Source: Maricaulis sp.
GTDB lineage: Bacteria > Pseudomonadota > Alphaproteobacteria > Caulobacterales > Maricaulaceae
Reading direction: 5' to 3'
DNA: 64,000 bases
NCBI RefSeq assembly: GCF_015665295.1
Contig: NZ_JADFAJ010000001.1
Coordinates: 186,001 to 250,000, forward strand
Translations under genes and position numbers: made by a program
The notes under the pieces: model-generated
Seen by the model: the letters and a program-made list of their open reading frames with translations, nothing else
The model's database searches: none
What the model was told of the DNA's origin: nothing
Shown: positions 49,387 to 57,892 of the stretch, one piece after another
How the letters are laid out: the number at the start of each line of letters is the position of its first letter
Numbering within the stretch: the first letter of the stretch is position 1

Positions 49387-50424
49387 TTACGCCGTTTCTT
49401 TTTCCATTTCCGGCTTGTACTCGCCCAGCGAGGCGAGACCGTTCATGCGGGCGCGGTGGTTGAAGGCGGCCTGCGCGGCGGCGTAGTTCTCGGCCTTGCC
49501 GGCCCAGGCCTTGAGCGGCGCGGCCTGCAGGGCACGACCATAGGAGAAGGTCATCGGCCAGGGCAGGTCATAGGCTTCGTTCATGATGGTGAGGTGCTCG
49601 GTGGCTTCCTCATCCGACTGGCCACCCGACAGGAAGGCGATGCCCGGCACAGCGGCCGGCACGCAATTGGCCAGGCACTGCACCGTCATGTCGGCGACTT
49701 CCTCACGGCTGGCGCGATCATCATTCCTGGTGCCGGAGATGACCATGTTCGGCTTCAGGATCGTGCCTTCCAGCACAACGCCCTGATCGAACAATTCACG
49801 ATAGAGTGTCTTGAGCGCGAATTCGGTGACTTCATAGCAGCGCTCGATCGTATGATCGCCATCCATGATGACTTCCGGCTCGACGATCGGGACGATATTG
49901 GCTTCCTGGCACAGCGCTGCGTAGCGCGCCAGGGCATGCATATTGGTGTTGATGCAATACTGGCTCGGCACGCTCTCATCGCCATTGCCGCCGATATTGA
50001 TCACGGCGCGCCATTTGGCGAAGCGGGCACCGAGCTCATGGTAATCGGCGAGGCGGTCGCGCAGGCCGTCGAGACCTTCGGTGATGGTCTCGCCCTCGGC
50101 GCCTGCGAGCGGCTTGGCGCCCATATCGACCTTGATACCTGGGATCGAGCCGGCATCGGTGATCAGCTTGGTCAGCGCGGTGCCGTCCTTGGCGCTCTGG
50201 CGGATGGTTTCATCATAGAGGATGACGCCGGAGATGTGCTGGCTCATGGCCGGCTCAGTACGGAAAAGCATCTCGCGCCAGTCGCGGCGATTGTCCGGCG
50301 TATTGTCGAGGCCGATCGAGGCAAAACGCTTGCCGATTGTGCCGGTCGACTCGTCCGCCGCCAGAAGACCCTTGCCCGGGGCCACCATGGCGCAGGCGAT
50401 TTCGTTGAGTTGATCGAGATCCAT
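49387..50424 (-). CDS. fba: Fructose-bisphosphate aldolase, class I
   Basis: A 345-residue Schiff-base aldolase of the eukaryote-like class I. GKGLLAADESTGTIGKRF (17-34), LFRTEPAMSQHISGVILYDETI (49-70), KWRAVINIGGNG (136-147), IVPIVEPEVIMDGDH (about 172-186) and Schiff-base Lys in LEGTILKPNMVISG (about 218-231), then CVPAAVPGIAFLSGGQSDEEA (about 254-274). It splits fructose 1,6-bisphosphate or works in gluconeogenesis. 177 bp separates it from pgk upstream, and a LacI-type operator lies in that gap. Confidence 0.95.
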   Translation of the reverse strand: MDLDQLNEIACAMVAPGKGLLAADESTGTIGKRFASIGLDNTPDNRRDWREMLFRTEPAMSQHISGVILYDETIRQSAKDGTALTKLITDAGSIPGIKVDMGAKPLAGAEGETITEGLDGLRDRLADYHELGARFAKWRAVINIGGNGDESVPSQYCINTNMHALARYAALCQEANIVPIVEPEVIMDGDHTIERCYEVTEFALKTLYRELFDQGVVLEGTILKPNMVISGTRNDDRASREEVADMTVQCLANCVPAAVPGIAFLSGGQSDEEATEHLTIMNEAYDLPWPMTFSYGRALQAAPLKAWAGKAENYAAAQAAFNHRARMNGLASLGEYKPEMEKETA

Positions 50425-50558
50425 CAGGATACCCCCAGCTGTTCAAGCATGATGTGGCAGACCCAGGCCCGCCCGTTCCGACTGCCGCCCTTTTACCCCG
50501 GAGCGGCGTGAATTCCCACCGGGACATCGCGGTTTTTCGCGCCAGGCCCGTCGATTTA

Positions 50559-50572
50559 TGTTACCGATACCA
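50559..50572. promoter_or_regulatory. LacI-type operator TGNTANCGNTANCA upstream of aldolase
   Basis: On the minus strand TGGTATCGGTAACA matches the TGNTANCGNTANCA pattern at all 10 specified positions. It lies 135 bp upstream of the fba start. LacI-family regulators of central carbon metabolism in alphaproteobacteria (CceR type) bind sequences of this form. A second near match lies upstream of gap. Confidence 0.55.
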
Positions 50573-50601
50573 TCCGTTGGGTGGCATGTCATCCCGCTGC
50601 G

Positions 50602-51813
50602 TCACGCGACCAGTTCAGGCGTCCCCGTGACCGCCGCCACGCCCGGCAGGGTCTTGCCCTCCATCCACTCCAGAAAGGCGCCGCCGGCGGTGGAGATGAA
50701 GGTGAAATCGCCCGACACGCCAGCCTGGTTGAGGGCCGCGACCGTATCGCCACCACCGGCAACCGCGATCAGCTCGCCCTCGACGGCAGCGCGCGCCGCA
50801 TGGCGGGCCGCCTCGACCGTGGCAGTATCAAAGGGTGGTGTCTCGAAGGCACCCAGCGGACCGTTCCAGATCAGCGTTCCCGACTTGTCGATCGCGTGAC
50901 CGAGCGCGACTACGGTGGCCGGTCCGCAATCGAGGATCATCTCGTCATCGGCGACATCGGTGACAGCGGCCAGACGGGTCTCCGGATCGGGTTTGAATTC
51001 CCTGGCCAGTACGACATCGCTCGGCAACATCAGCTTGCAGCCGCTTTCCTCGGCTGCCGCCAGGATGGCGCGGGCTGTGTCGACCAGATCCTTCTCGCAC
51101 AGGCTGGCGCCGACCTTGATGCCTTGCGCGTGCAGCAGCGTATTGGCCATGCCGCCGCCGACGAAAAGGGTATCGACCTTTTTCACGAGGTTCTGGAGAA
51201 GGTCGATCTTGGTCGAGACCTTGGCCCCGCCCACCAGGGCGATGACCGGGCGTTTCGGGGTTTCCAGCGCCGCGACCAGATGGTCGATCTCGCGCTGCAG
51301 GGCGAGACCGGCATAGGAGGGCAGGTGGTGCGTCACGCCCTCGGTCGAGCCATGCGCCCGGTGCGCGGCGGAGAAGGCATCATTGACGTAAAGATCGCCG
51401 AGCTCGGCCAGTGCCTTCGCAAAATCGGGATCATTCTTTTCCTCGCCGGCATCAAAGCGGGTGTTTTCCATCAGCAGGACCTCGCCGGCGGCCAGGTCCA
51501 TCGTCGCGGCAACGGCATCCTCACCGGTGGTCACGGTCGAGAAATAGACCGGCTCGCCCAGCAGGTCGGCGAGCGGCTGGCAGACCGGCTCGAGCGACAT
51601 CCCGGCCACGCGCTCACCCTTGGGACGGCCGAAATGGGCCAGCAGGACAACTTTCGCGCCCTTTTCCGTGAGGTATTCAATGGTCGGCAGGGCCGACTCC
51701 AGACGCGTCGCGTCACTGACCTGCCCGTCCTTCATCGGCACATTGAAATCAACGCGGACAAGCACGCGCTTGCCGGCAATATCGGCATCCTGGATGCGAC
51801 GGATCGTGGTCAT
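50602..51813 (-). CDS. pgk: Phosphoglycerate kinase
   Basis: A 403-residue PGK converting 1,3-bisphosphoglycerate and ADP to 3-phosphoglycerate and ATP. RVLVRVDFNVPMKDGQV (about 16-32), VLLAHFGRPKG (about 57-67), LLMENTRFDAGEEKND (about 114-129), VNDAFSAAHRAHGSTEGV (about 144-161), ALVGGAKVSTKIDLL (about 193-207), WNGPLGAFETPPFDTAT (about 316-332) and GGGDTVAALNQAG (about 352-364) are all in place. 24 bp after gap on the same strand, so gap-pgk is one operon. Confidence 0.97.
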   Translation of the reverse strand: MTTIRRIQDADIAGKRVLVRVDFNVPMKDGQVSDATRLESALPTIEYLTEKGAKVVLLAHFGRPKGERVAGMSLEPVCQPLADLLGEPVYFSTVTTGEDAVAATMDLAAGEVLLMENTRFDAGEEKNDPDFAKALAELGDLYVNDAFSAAHRAHGSTEGVTHHLPSYAGLALQREIDHLVAALETPKRPVIALVGGAKVSTKIDLLQNLVKKVDTLFVGGGMANTLLHAQGIKVGASLCEKDLVDTARAILAAAEESGCKLMLPSDVVLAREFKPDPETRLAAVTDVADDEMILDCGPATVVALGHAIDKSGTLIWNGPLGAFETPPFDTATVEAARHAARAAVEGELIAVAGGGDTVAALNQAGVSGDFTFISTAGGAFLEWMEGKTLPGVAAVTGTPELVA

Positions 51814-51837
51814 GGCTGAGCCCTCTGGCTGCTGGAC

Positions 51838-52848
51838 TTACAGGAACCGGCCCATGGCGACAGTGGTGTCGACCATGCGGCAGGCGAAACCCCACTCATT
51901 GTCATACCAGGTCATCACCCGGGCCAGGCGCTCGTCGATGACCTTGATCTTGTCGAGGGCGACGATCGAGGAGCGGCTGTCGTGATTATAATCGATCGAG
52001 ACCAGCGGCAGGGTGTCATAACCCAGCACACCCTTCATCGGGCCGTCGGCAGCGGCCTTGACGGCCTCGGCCAGCTCTTCCGCCGTGGTGGCGCGGCCCG
52101 GCGTGAAGACGAGATCGATCAGCGACACATTCGGGGTCGGAACGCGAACGGCGGCCCCGTCGAGCTTGCCAATGAGTTCCGGCAGGACGAGGCCCACAGC
52201 CTTGGCAGCACCGGTCGAGGTCGGGACCATCGACATGGCGGCGGCGCGAGCGCGGTGCAGGTCCTTGTGATTGCGGTCCAGGGTCGGCTGGTCGCCGGTA
52301 TAGGCGTGGATCGTGGTCATGTGGCCGCGCTCGATGCCGACGGCGTCATTGAGCACCTTGGCAACCGGGGCGAGACCATTGGTCGTGCACGAGGCATTGG
52401 AGACGATGATGTCCTCGGCCGTCAGCTGGTCATGATTGACGCCATAGACGATCGTCTTGTCGGCATTCTTGGCCGGGGCCGAGCACAGCACGCGTTTGGC
52501 ACCCGCCTCGATATGGGCCATCGAGGCTTCTTTCGAATTGAAGGCGCCAGTGCACTCCATGACGATATCGACGCCCATATCACCCCAGGGCAGCTCGGCC
52601 GGATTGCGGTTGGAGACCTTCTGGATCCTGCCGAAACCGGCATCGATCCAGTCATCACCGACCTTGATCTCGCCGGGATAGCGACCATGCACGCTGTCAT
52701 AGGTCAGAAGGTGAGCATTGGTTTCCGGGGTGGAGCTGTCATTGATCGCCACGATCTCGACTTCGTCCCAGCGCTTGTTCTCGAGAACGGCGCGCAGCGC
52801 CAGACGGCCGATACGACCAAAACCGGTAATCGCAACCCGAAGGGCCAT
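51838..52848 (-). CDS. gap: Glyceraldehyde-3-phosphate dehydrogenase, type I
   Basis: A 336-residue GAPDH. NAD site ITGFGRIGRLALRAVLE (8-24), catalytic Cys in SNASCTTNGLAPVAKVL (about 153-169), HAYTGDQ with the catalytic His (about 181), RARAAAMSMVPTSTGAAKAVG (about 200-220) and WYDNEWGFACRMVD (about 316-329). NVS...and DSVHGRYPG region has the type I pattern. The 386-bp region upstream is shared with the divergent sqdB gene. Confidence 0.97.
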   Translation of the reverse strand: MALRVAITGFGRIGRLALRAVLENKRWDEVEIVAINDSSTPETNAHLLTYDSVHGRYPGEIKVGDDWIDAGFGRIQKVSNRNPAELPWGDMGVDIVMECTGAFNSKEASMAHIEAGAKRVLCSAPAKNADKTIVYGVNHDQLTAEDIIVSNASCTTNGLAPVAKVLNDAVGIERGHMTTIHAYTGDQPTLDRNHKDLHRARAAAMSMVPTSTGAAKAVGLVLPELIGKLDGAAVRVPTPNVSLIDLVFTPGRATTAEELAEAVKAAADGPMKGVLGYDTLPLVSIDYNHDSRSSIVALDKIKVIDERLARVMTWYDNEWGFACRMVDTTVAMGRFL

Positions 52849-53234
52849 GCTCTTCTCTCCTGATCAGCTCGACCGGACCATGCGCGTCCGGCGGAAGTTG
52901 GCGCGGATTTAGCGAGCTTTCGGCCCGCCGTCCACCAAGCCTGTGCGAGAAAGCGGCCGGAGATGGAATTTTTTGCAAATCCGCGTGCGGCGCCAAATTA
53001 ACGCCCCACAACCCCGTTTCCAGCAATAATCAGGCCGGGAGATGGCTGGGCCCGCATCATTTTCCAATGGTACCGTTATCGCCTGCACCATGCCGCCCCG
53101 CGACACCGGCCTGGTCGGAGCCGTGATGCTGCATTCAGGTGCAGCAGCGCTCGCAGCAGGCCACCCCTTGCCATGCCCGCGCGCCGCTGCGAGAACCAGA
53201 GACCTAGGGAATTAACGTCAGGGGCAGACGTAGC
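52849..53234. other. 386-bp divergent promoter region of gap and sqdB
   Basis: No gene is supported here. The region contains the LacI-type half-palindrome at 53068-53081 and two TTAACG sequences (near 52998 and 53213). GAGACC and AGGGAATTAACGTCAGGGGC lie ahead of sqdB. Promoter boxes are not clear by eye. Confidence 0.5.
53068..53081. promoter_or_regulatory. LacI-type operator near match between gap and sqdB
   Basis: TGGTACCGTTATCG matches TGNTANCGNTANCA at 9 of 10 specified positions (last A is G). It is 220 bp upstream of gap and 154 bp upstream of sqdB. The same pattern, matched perfectly, precedes the aldolase gene. Confidence 0.45.
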
Positions 53235-54449
53235 ATGAAAGTGATCGTTCTGGGCGGAGACGGCTTCTGTGGATGGCCGACCGCGTTGCATCTATCCAAT
53301 CTCGGCCATGACATCGTCATCGTCGACAACCTCTCGCGCCGCAAGATCGATATCGAGCTTGAGGTCGAAAGCCTGACCCCGATCCGCCCGATGTCGGAAC
53401 GCCTGGCTGCGTGGAAAGAGGTCTCCGGGCGCGACATCAAATTCGTGTCGATGAATATCGGCAAGGATTACCAGGAACTGGTCGACCTGATCGACGCCGA
53501 AGAGCCCGATACGATCATCCATTTCGCGGAACAGCGCGCTGCCCCCTATTCGATGAAGTCGGCCCGCCACAAGCGCTACACGGTCGACAATAATCTCAAC
53601 GCCACCAATGACGTGCTTGCCGCCATCGTCGAGACCGGCCGCGACATCCATCTCGTTCACCTGGGCACGATGGGCGTCTATGGCTATGGCACGGCCGGGA
53701 TGAAGATTCCCGAGGGCTATCTCAAGGTAAAGATCGAGACCGATGAGGGTCTCAAGGACCAGGAAATCCTCTACCCGGCCAATCCGGGCTCGATCTACCA
53801 CATGACCAAGACCCAGGATCAGCTCTTCTTCCATTTCTACAACAAGAACGACAAGGTGAAGATCACGGATCTCCACCAGGGCATCGTCTGGGGCACCCAG
53901 ACCGAAGAAACCAAGCGCGATGAACGCCTGATCAACCGTTTCGACTATGACGGCGATTACGGCACCGTGCTCAACCGCTTCCTGATGCAAGCTGCGGTGA
54001 ACTATCCGATGACTGTGCACGGCACGGGCGGCCAGACGCGCGCCTTCATCCACATCCAGGACACGGTGCGCTGCATCCAGCTGGCGGTCGAAAACCCGCC
54101 CAAGCCGGGCGACAAGGTGCACATCCTCAACCAGATGACCGAGACCCACCGGGTCCGTGACCTGGCGAAGATGATTGCCGACCTCGCCGGCGCCGAAATG
54201 CAGCTCGTCCCCAATCCGCGCAATGAGGCGGACGAGAATGACCTGCATGTCGAGAACAACACCTTCCTCCAGCTCGGCCTCAAGCCGACCACGCTGGCTG
54301 ACGGGCTGATGGAGGAAGTCACCAACATCGCCCGCAAATATGCGGACCGCTGCGACCGCTCGAAAATCCCGTGCATTTCCTATTGGGGGAAGGGTCGGGA
54401 AGATGCGGCCGCTGCAGAAGCTCCGGCAGAGACGACGGCGGCGGAGTAG
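53235..54449 (+). CDS. sqdB: UDP-sulfoquinovose synthase, SqdB family
   Basis: A 404-residue extended SDR that makes UDP-sulfoquinovose from UDP-glucose and sulfite, for the sulfolipid SQDG. VIVLGGDGFCGWPTALHLSNLGHDIVIVDNLSRRKID (3-39) has the SQD1-type GGDGFCGWP motif, HLGTMGVYGYG (about 140-150) carries the catalytic Thr, and YHMTK (about 185-189) the Tyr and Lys. TRAFIHIQDTVRCIQLAVENPP (about 268-289) is also typical. The last 20 residues are an Ala/Glu tail. No sqdD or sqdC is adjacent. Divergent from gap. Confidence 0.93.
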   Translation: MKVIVLGGDGFCGWPTALHLSNLGHDIVIVDNLSRRKIDIELEVESLTPIRPMSERLAAWKEVSGRDIKFVSMNIGKDYQELVDLIDAEEPDTIIHFAEQRAAPYSMKSARHKRYTVDNNLNATNDVLAAIVETGRDIHLVHLGTMGVYGYGTAGMKIPEGYLKVKIETDEGLKDQEILYPANPGSIYHMTKTQDQLFFHFYNKNDKVKITDLHQGIVWGTQTEETKRDERLINRFDYDGDYGTVLNRFLMQAAVNYPMTVHGTGGQTRAFIHIQDTVRCIQLAVENPPKPGDKVHILNQMTETHRVRDLAKMIADLAGAEMQLVPNPRNEADENDLHVENNTFLQLGLKPTTLADGLMEEVTNIARKYADRCDRSKIPCISYWGKGREDAAAAEAPAETTAAE

Positions 54450-54455
54450 CGTCCG

Positions 54456-55004
54456 TTACATGCGTTTTGAAAGGGCGCCCGCTGTGGCGCCTTTTTTTTG
54501 GGCTGCAGCCCAGGCGAGCGCGCGTTGTTCCATGGCGACGACGAATGCCTGTTTGCCATCCAGATACCCGTCCGCATCAACACCGCTATCGACCAGTGTT
54601 TGTTTCTTGGCGGCGTAAGCATCTCGCTCGCCGAGGTGGGCGCGGAGATAATCCCGGAATGCGAAATGACGGTGAAAATTTTCGTCGCCGGCAAGGAAGG
54701 CGTGGATGTGGAGCGCTCGCGTGCCGTCCGGGTGATGCCGCCGCAGATAGCGTCGTCCGGCTATGCCGTATTCACCCAGATAGTCATAGCCCACCTGCCG
54801 CAACCACTCCGCTTTCGCGTCGAGATCTTCCAGCGACCGCACCGCTACCAGCATGTCGATGATCGGCTTGGCGACCAGACCCGGCACAGAGGTGCTGCCG
54901 ATATGCTCAGCCTCAACGAGATTATCGCCCACCTGCGAGGCCAGCGCCTCGCGCTCGCGACGAAACATTGTCGGCCAATCAGAATCATAAGCTGTAATGA
55001 TCAC
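54456..55004 (-). CDS. GrpB family protein (UPF0157)
   Basis: A 182-residue GrpB-like protein with a nucleotidyltransferase-type fold. YDSDWPTMFRREREAL (5-20), EAEHIGSTSVPGLVAKPIIDMLVAV (about 31-55), RRHHPDGTRALHIHAF (about 87-102) and FRDYLRAHLGERDAYAAKKQTL (about 115-136) are family blocks. Start GTG 55004 overlaps the argE stop as GTGA, so it is translationally coupled to argE. Enzyme activity unknown. Confidence 0.84.
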   Translation of the reverse strand: MIITAYDSDWPTMFRREREALASQVGDNLVEAEHIGSTSVPGLVAKPIIDMLVAVRSLEDLDAKAEWLRQVGYDYLGEYGIAGRRYLRRHHPDGTRALHIHAFLAGDENFHRHFAFRDYLRAHLGERDAYAAKKQTLVDSGVDADGYLDGKQAFVVAMEQRALAWAAAQKKGATAGALSKRM

Positions 55005-56167
55005 CCCATCATCCCCGTCATCTTGTCCAGGAACGCGCAGCACTGGTCGAGTTGATCAATCGCCACGAATTCATCCGGTTGATGCGCCTGGCTGATCGAG
55101 CCCGGGCCGCAGACCACCACGCTCAGGCCGGCGGCCTGGAACTGGCCGGCTTCGGTGCCATAGGAAACCACGCGGGTGGAGTTGTCGCCGGTGAGCTGGC
55201 GGGCGAGGCGTTCGGCGGCGCCGTCGACTTCCGGTGCGAAGGCCGGCACGTCCGAGCGCACCTTGATCTCGATAGAGGCCTCCGGCGCGGCCTTGCGCAT
55301 CTCCGCTTCGATCATGGCGGCGCGTGCCCGAAGGCCCGCGGCGATGGCGTGCGGATCATCCCACGGGCAGGGCCGAATCAGCGAGCCGAACTCGCAATCA
55401 AGCGCCAGGATGTTGAGCGCGGTGCCGCCCTTGACCTCGCCAATGGTGAGGGTCCCGTGGGGCGGGTTGAAGGGGCTGTCGGCGGGAGCCGACGCTTCCA
55501 TCTTCGCGGCCTCCTCGACGAGATACTGCATTAGCGGCACGGCATGGGTGATGGCGCAGGCGCCGTCGCGGACCAGGGAGGAATGCGCCTCGCGGCCGCG
55601 GATTTTCACCACCACAGAGAACAGGCCCTTGTGCGCGGTCACGACCTTCATGTCCGTCGGCTCGCCGACGATCACCATGGCGGGTTTGACGGGCCCCTCC
55701 ATGATCCGGTCGATCAGGGCCGGGGCGCCGAGACAGCCCACCTCCTCGTCGAAGGACAAGGCAATATGGACCGGCTTTTTCAGCGTCGCGGCCGCCATCT
55801 GCGGCGCCAGGGCGAGGATGCAGGCCGAGAAACCCTTCATGTCGCACGTGCCGCGTCCATAGAGCAGGCCATCGCCCTTGTCGGTCAGCACCCAGGGATC
55901 GGACGTCCAGGGCTGGCCATCGACCGGCACGACATCGGTATGGCCGGACAGGACCACGCCGCCATCCACGGCCGGGCCGAAGCGGGCGTGGAGATTGGCC
56001 TTGCTGCCGTCCTCATTGGGAATGCGTTCGCAGACCGCGCCGAGCGCAAGCAGCTTGGCCTCGACATGATCGATCAGCGGCAGGTTGGAATTGCGCGATG
56101 TGGTGTCGAAGGCGATGAGGTCGCGCAATTCGGCGATGGCGGTACCGAGATGGGTTGAAGCAGGCAT
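55001..56167 (-). CDS. argE: Acetylornithine deacetylase (M20 family)
   Basis: A 388-residue zinc-dependent M20 deacylase. HTDVVPVDGQPWTSDPW (about 77-93) holds the first zinc His and Asp, LLYGRGTCDMKGFSACI (about 101-117) the bridging Asp, and DEEVGCLGAPALIDRI (about 137-152) the catalytic Glu. MVIVGEPTDMKVVTAHKGL (about 159-177) is the ArgE-specific block. It produces ornithine from N-acetylornithine in arginine synthesis, although related M20 enzymes share this pattern. GrpB-like gene is coupled downstream. Confidence 0.9.
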   Translation of the reverse strand: MPASTHLGTAIAELRDLIAFDTTSRNSNLPLIDHVEAKLLALGAVCERIPNEDGSKANLHARFGPAVDGGVVLSGHTDVVPVDGQPWTSDPWVLTDKGDGLLYGRGTCDMKGFSACILALAPQMAAATLKKPVHIALSFDEEVGCLGAPALIDRIMEGPVKPAMVIVGEPTDMKVVTAHKGLFSVVVKIRGREAHSSLVRDGACAITHAVPLMQYLVEEAAKMEASAPADSPFNPPHGTLTIGEVKGGTALNILALDCEFGSLIRPCPWDDPHAIAAGLRARAAMIEAEMRKAAPEASIEIKVRSDVPAFAPEVDGAAERLARQLTGDNSTRVVSYGTEAGQFQAAGLSVVVCGPGSISQAHQPDEFVAIDQLDQCCAFLDKMTGMMG

Positions 56168-56277
56168 GGGAACAATCTGATCCGTATTTGGCTGGCGATG
56201 TTATGAGGTTTTTTACGGCGTTATCAAACACCGCTCCGCTTGGCCGGCTGATCCGGTCATCCTGTCGCGAGTTCACG

Positions 56278-57798
56278 ATGGGACCCGAGCGCCAGATGTT
56301 GCGATTCCTCATTGACCGGATCAGCCGACTTGCCCGCGATCGTCGCGGCAATATCGCCATGCTGTTTTCGCTTCTGCTGGTGCCGATCACCGTCCTGTCG
56401 GGCGGCGCAGTTGACATCAACCAAGCGCTCAATGCCCGGGCCCGCCTGTCGCGGGCGCTCGATGCGGCAGCCCTGGCGGTCGGGGTGCGGACCTCGATCA
56501 GCGAAAGCGAGGCGGCGGACCTCGCGCTCGACTTCGTGAGCGCCAATTATCCCGACCGCGAGATCGGCGCGATCGAGAACCTCTCCGTCACGTTGGATTC
56601 GGACAATGACCGTGTCACCGTACGCGCGGAAAGCCGGGTCGAGACCATCATTCTCGGCCTGATCGGTATCGAACACATCACGGTTCACTGGGAGAGCGAG
56701 GTGCAACGCGCCCGCTCCTCGCTGGAGCTTGTAATGGTGCTGGACAATACCGGATCGATGGGTGGTTCGAAGATCGCCAGCCTGCGCGAAGCCGGCCTTC
56801 TGCTGACCGACATCCTGTTTGACGGTGCCGATGCCGACCGGCTGAAAATCGGCCTCGTGCCCTTTTCCGCCACGGTGAATGTCGGCACCAGCTACGAGCG
56901 CGCCTGGTGGCTGGACGCAAACGCGCAATCACCGCTGCATTCCGAGAATTTCAGCCCGGCCGCCAATCGCTGGGACCTCTACGACACCATTCAGAACCGC
57001 GAATGGGAAGGCTGTGTCGAGGCCCGCGCCATACCGCATGATGTCGAGGACACGACGCCCACCACAGCCGATCCCGACACCCTGTTCCTGCCCTATTTCG
57101 CGCCGGATGAATCGAACTACGCCGCCAGTGCGAGCTATTCGAACTCCTATCTCAATGACGGGATGGGCGGGTCGAACGAGCGGGCGCGGATGCGCAACAC
57201 GCCGAAATACACCAATGCCTGGATCAGTTCCTCCAGCCGCGGCCCGGACCGGGGCTGTACCGCAAGGCCGATCACGCCGCTGACCGATCATCGCGGCACG
57301 ATCGACGATGCCATCGAGGACATGATCGCCAACGGCACGACCAATATCCCGATCGGCATCAGCTGGGGTGTCCGGGTCTTGTCGCCGGGCCTGCCCTTTA
57401 CCGAAGGCGTGGGGTTCGACGAGGACGACACGATCAAGGCGATGGTCGTTCTGACCGATGGCGAGAATTATCTCGATGGCCGAAACAACCCGAACTATTC
57501 GGAGTATTCCGGTTACGGCTATATGCGGGACGGGCGCCTGGGCATCCAGTCGAGCTCGGACGCCACGATCCGCAATGCCCTGAACGACCGCACCGAAGCG
57601 GCCTGCGATTATGCCAAATCGCTGGGCATCCGGGTCTATACGATCACCTTCCAGGTCTCGTCGAGCTCGACCCGCGAACTGATGCGCGACTGCGCCACCC
57701 ATCCGACCCTGTATTATGACAGCCCGTCGGATGCCGCCCTGCGTTCGGCGTTCGAGATGATTGCCGGGGATCTCACCAATCTGCGGCTGTCGCGATAG
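56278..57798 (+). CDS. TadG-like pilus-assembly vWA protein, copy 1
   Basis: A 506-residue membrane-anchored protein of the TadE/TadG type. The N-terminal RDRRGNIAMLFSLLLVPITVLSGGAVDINQALNARARLSRALDAAALAVG (21-70) is the Tad_N signature. A von Willebrand A domain begins at 150 with MIDAS VMVLDNTGSMGGSKI (Asp156) and continues with VVLTDGEN (about 384). It ends FEMIAGDLTNLRLSR. The start is uncertain among ATG 56203, 56278 and 56296; I prefer 56278. Role in Tad/Flp pilus assembly or adhesion is from the family; no other tad gene is in the window. Confidence 0.85.
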   Translation: MGPERQMLRFLIDRISRLARDRRGNIAMLFSLLLVPITVLSGGAVDINQALNARARLSRALDAAALAVGVRTSISESEAADLALDFVSANYPDREIGAIENLSVTLDSDNDRVTVRAESRVETIILGLIGIEHITVHWESEVQRARSSLELVMVLDNTGSMGGSKIASLREAGLLLTDILFDGADADRLKIGLVPFSATVNVGTSYERAWWLDANAQSPLHSENFSPAANRWDLYDTIQNREWEGCVEARAIPHDVEDTTPTTADPDTLFLPYFAPDESNYAASASYSNSYLNDGMGGSNERARMRNTPKYTNAWISSSSRGPDRGCTARPITPLTDHRGTIDDAIEDMIANGTTNIPIGISWGVRVLSPGLPFTEGVGFDEDDTIKAMVVLTDGENYLDGRNNPNYSEYSGYGYMRDGRLGIQSSSDATIRNALNDRTEAACDYAKSLGIRVYTITFQVSSSSTRELMRDCATHPTLYYDSPSDAALRSAFEMIAGDLTNLRLSR

Positions 57799-57892
57799 GG
57801 CTACGGTTAAACCCCCAATAACCGTGATTTATAACCCCCCCTTAATCCCGATCCGGTAGCATTTTAGCGAGTTTTCGCATTGGATCACTGCC

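Noticed and set aside
49456-52863. Plus-strand frames over fba, pgk and gap
   Set aside because: All three are antisense to well-conserved glycolytic genes and share the same shadow composition.
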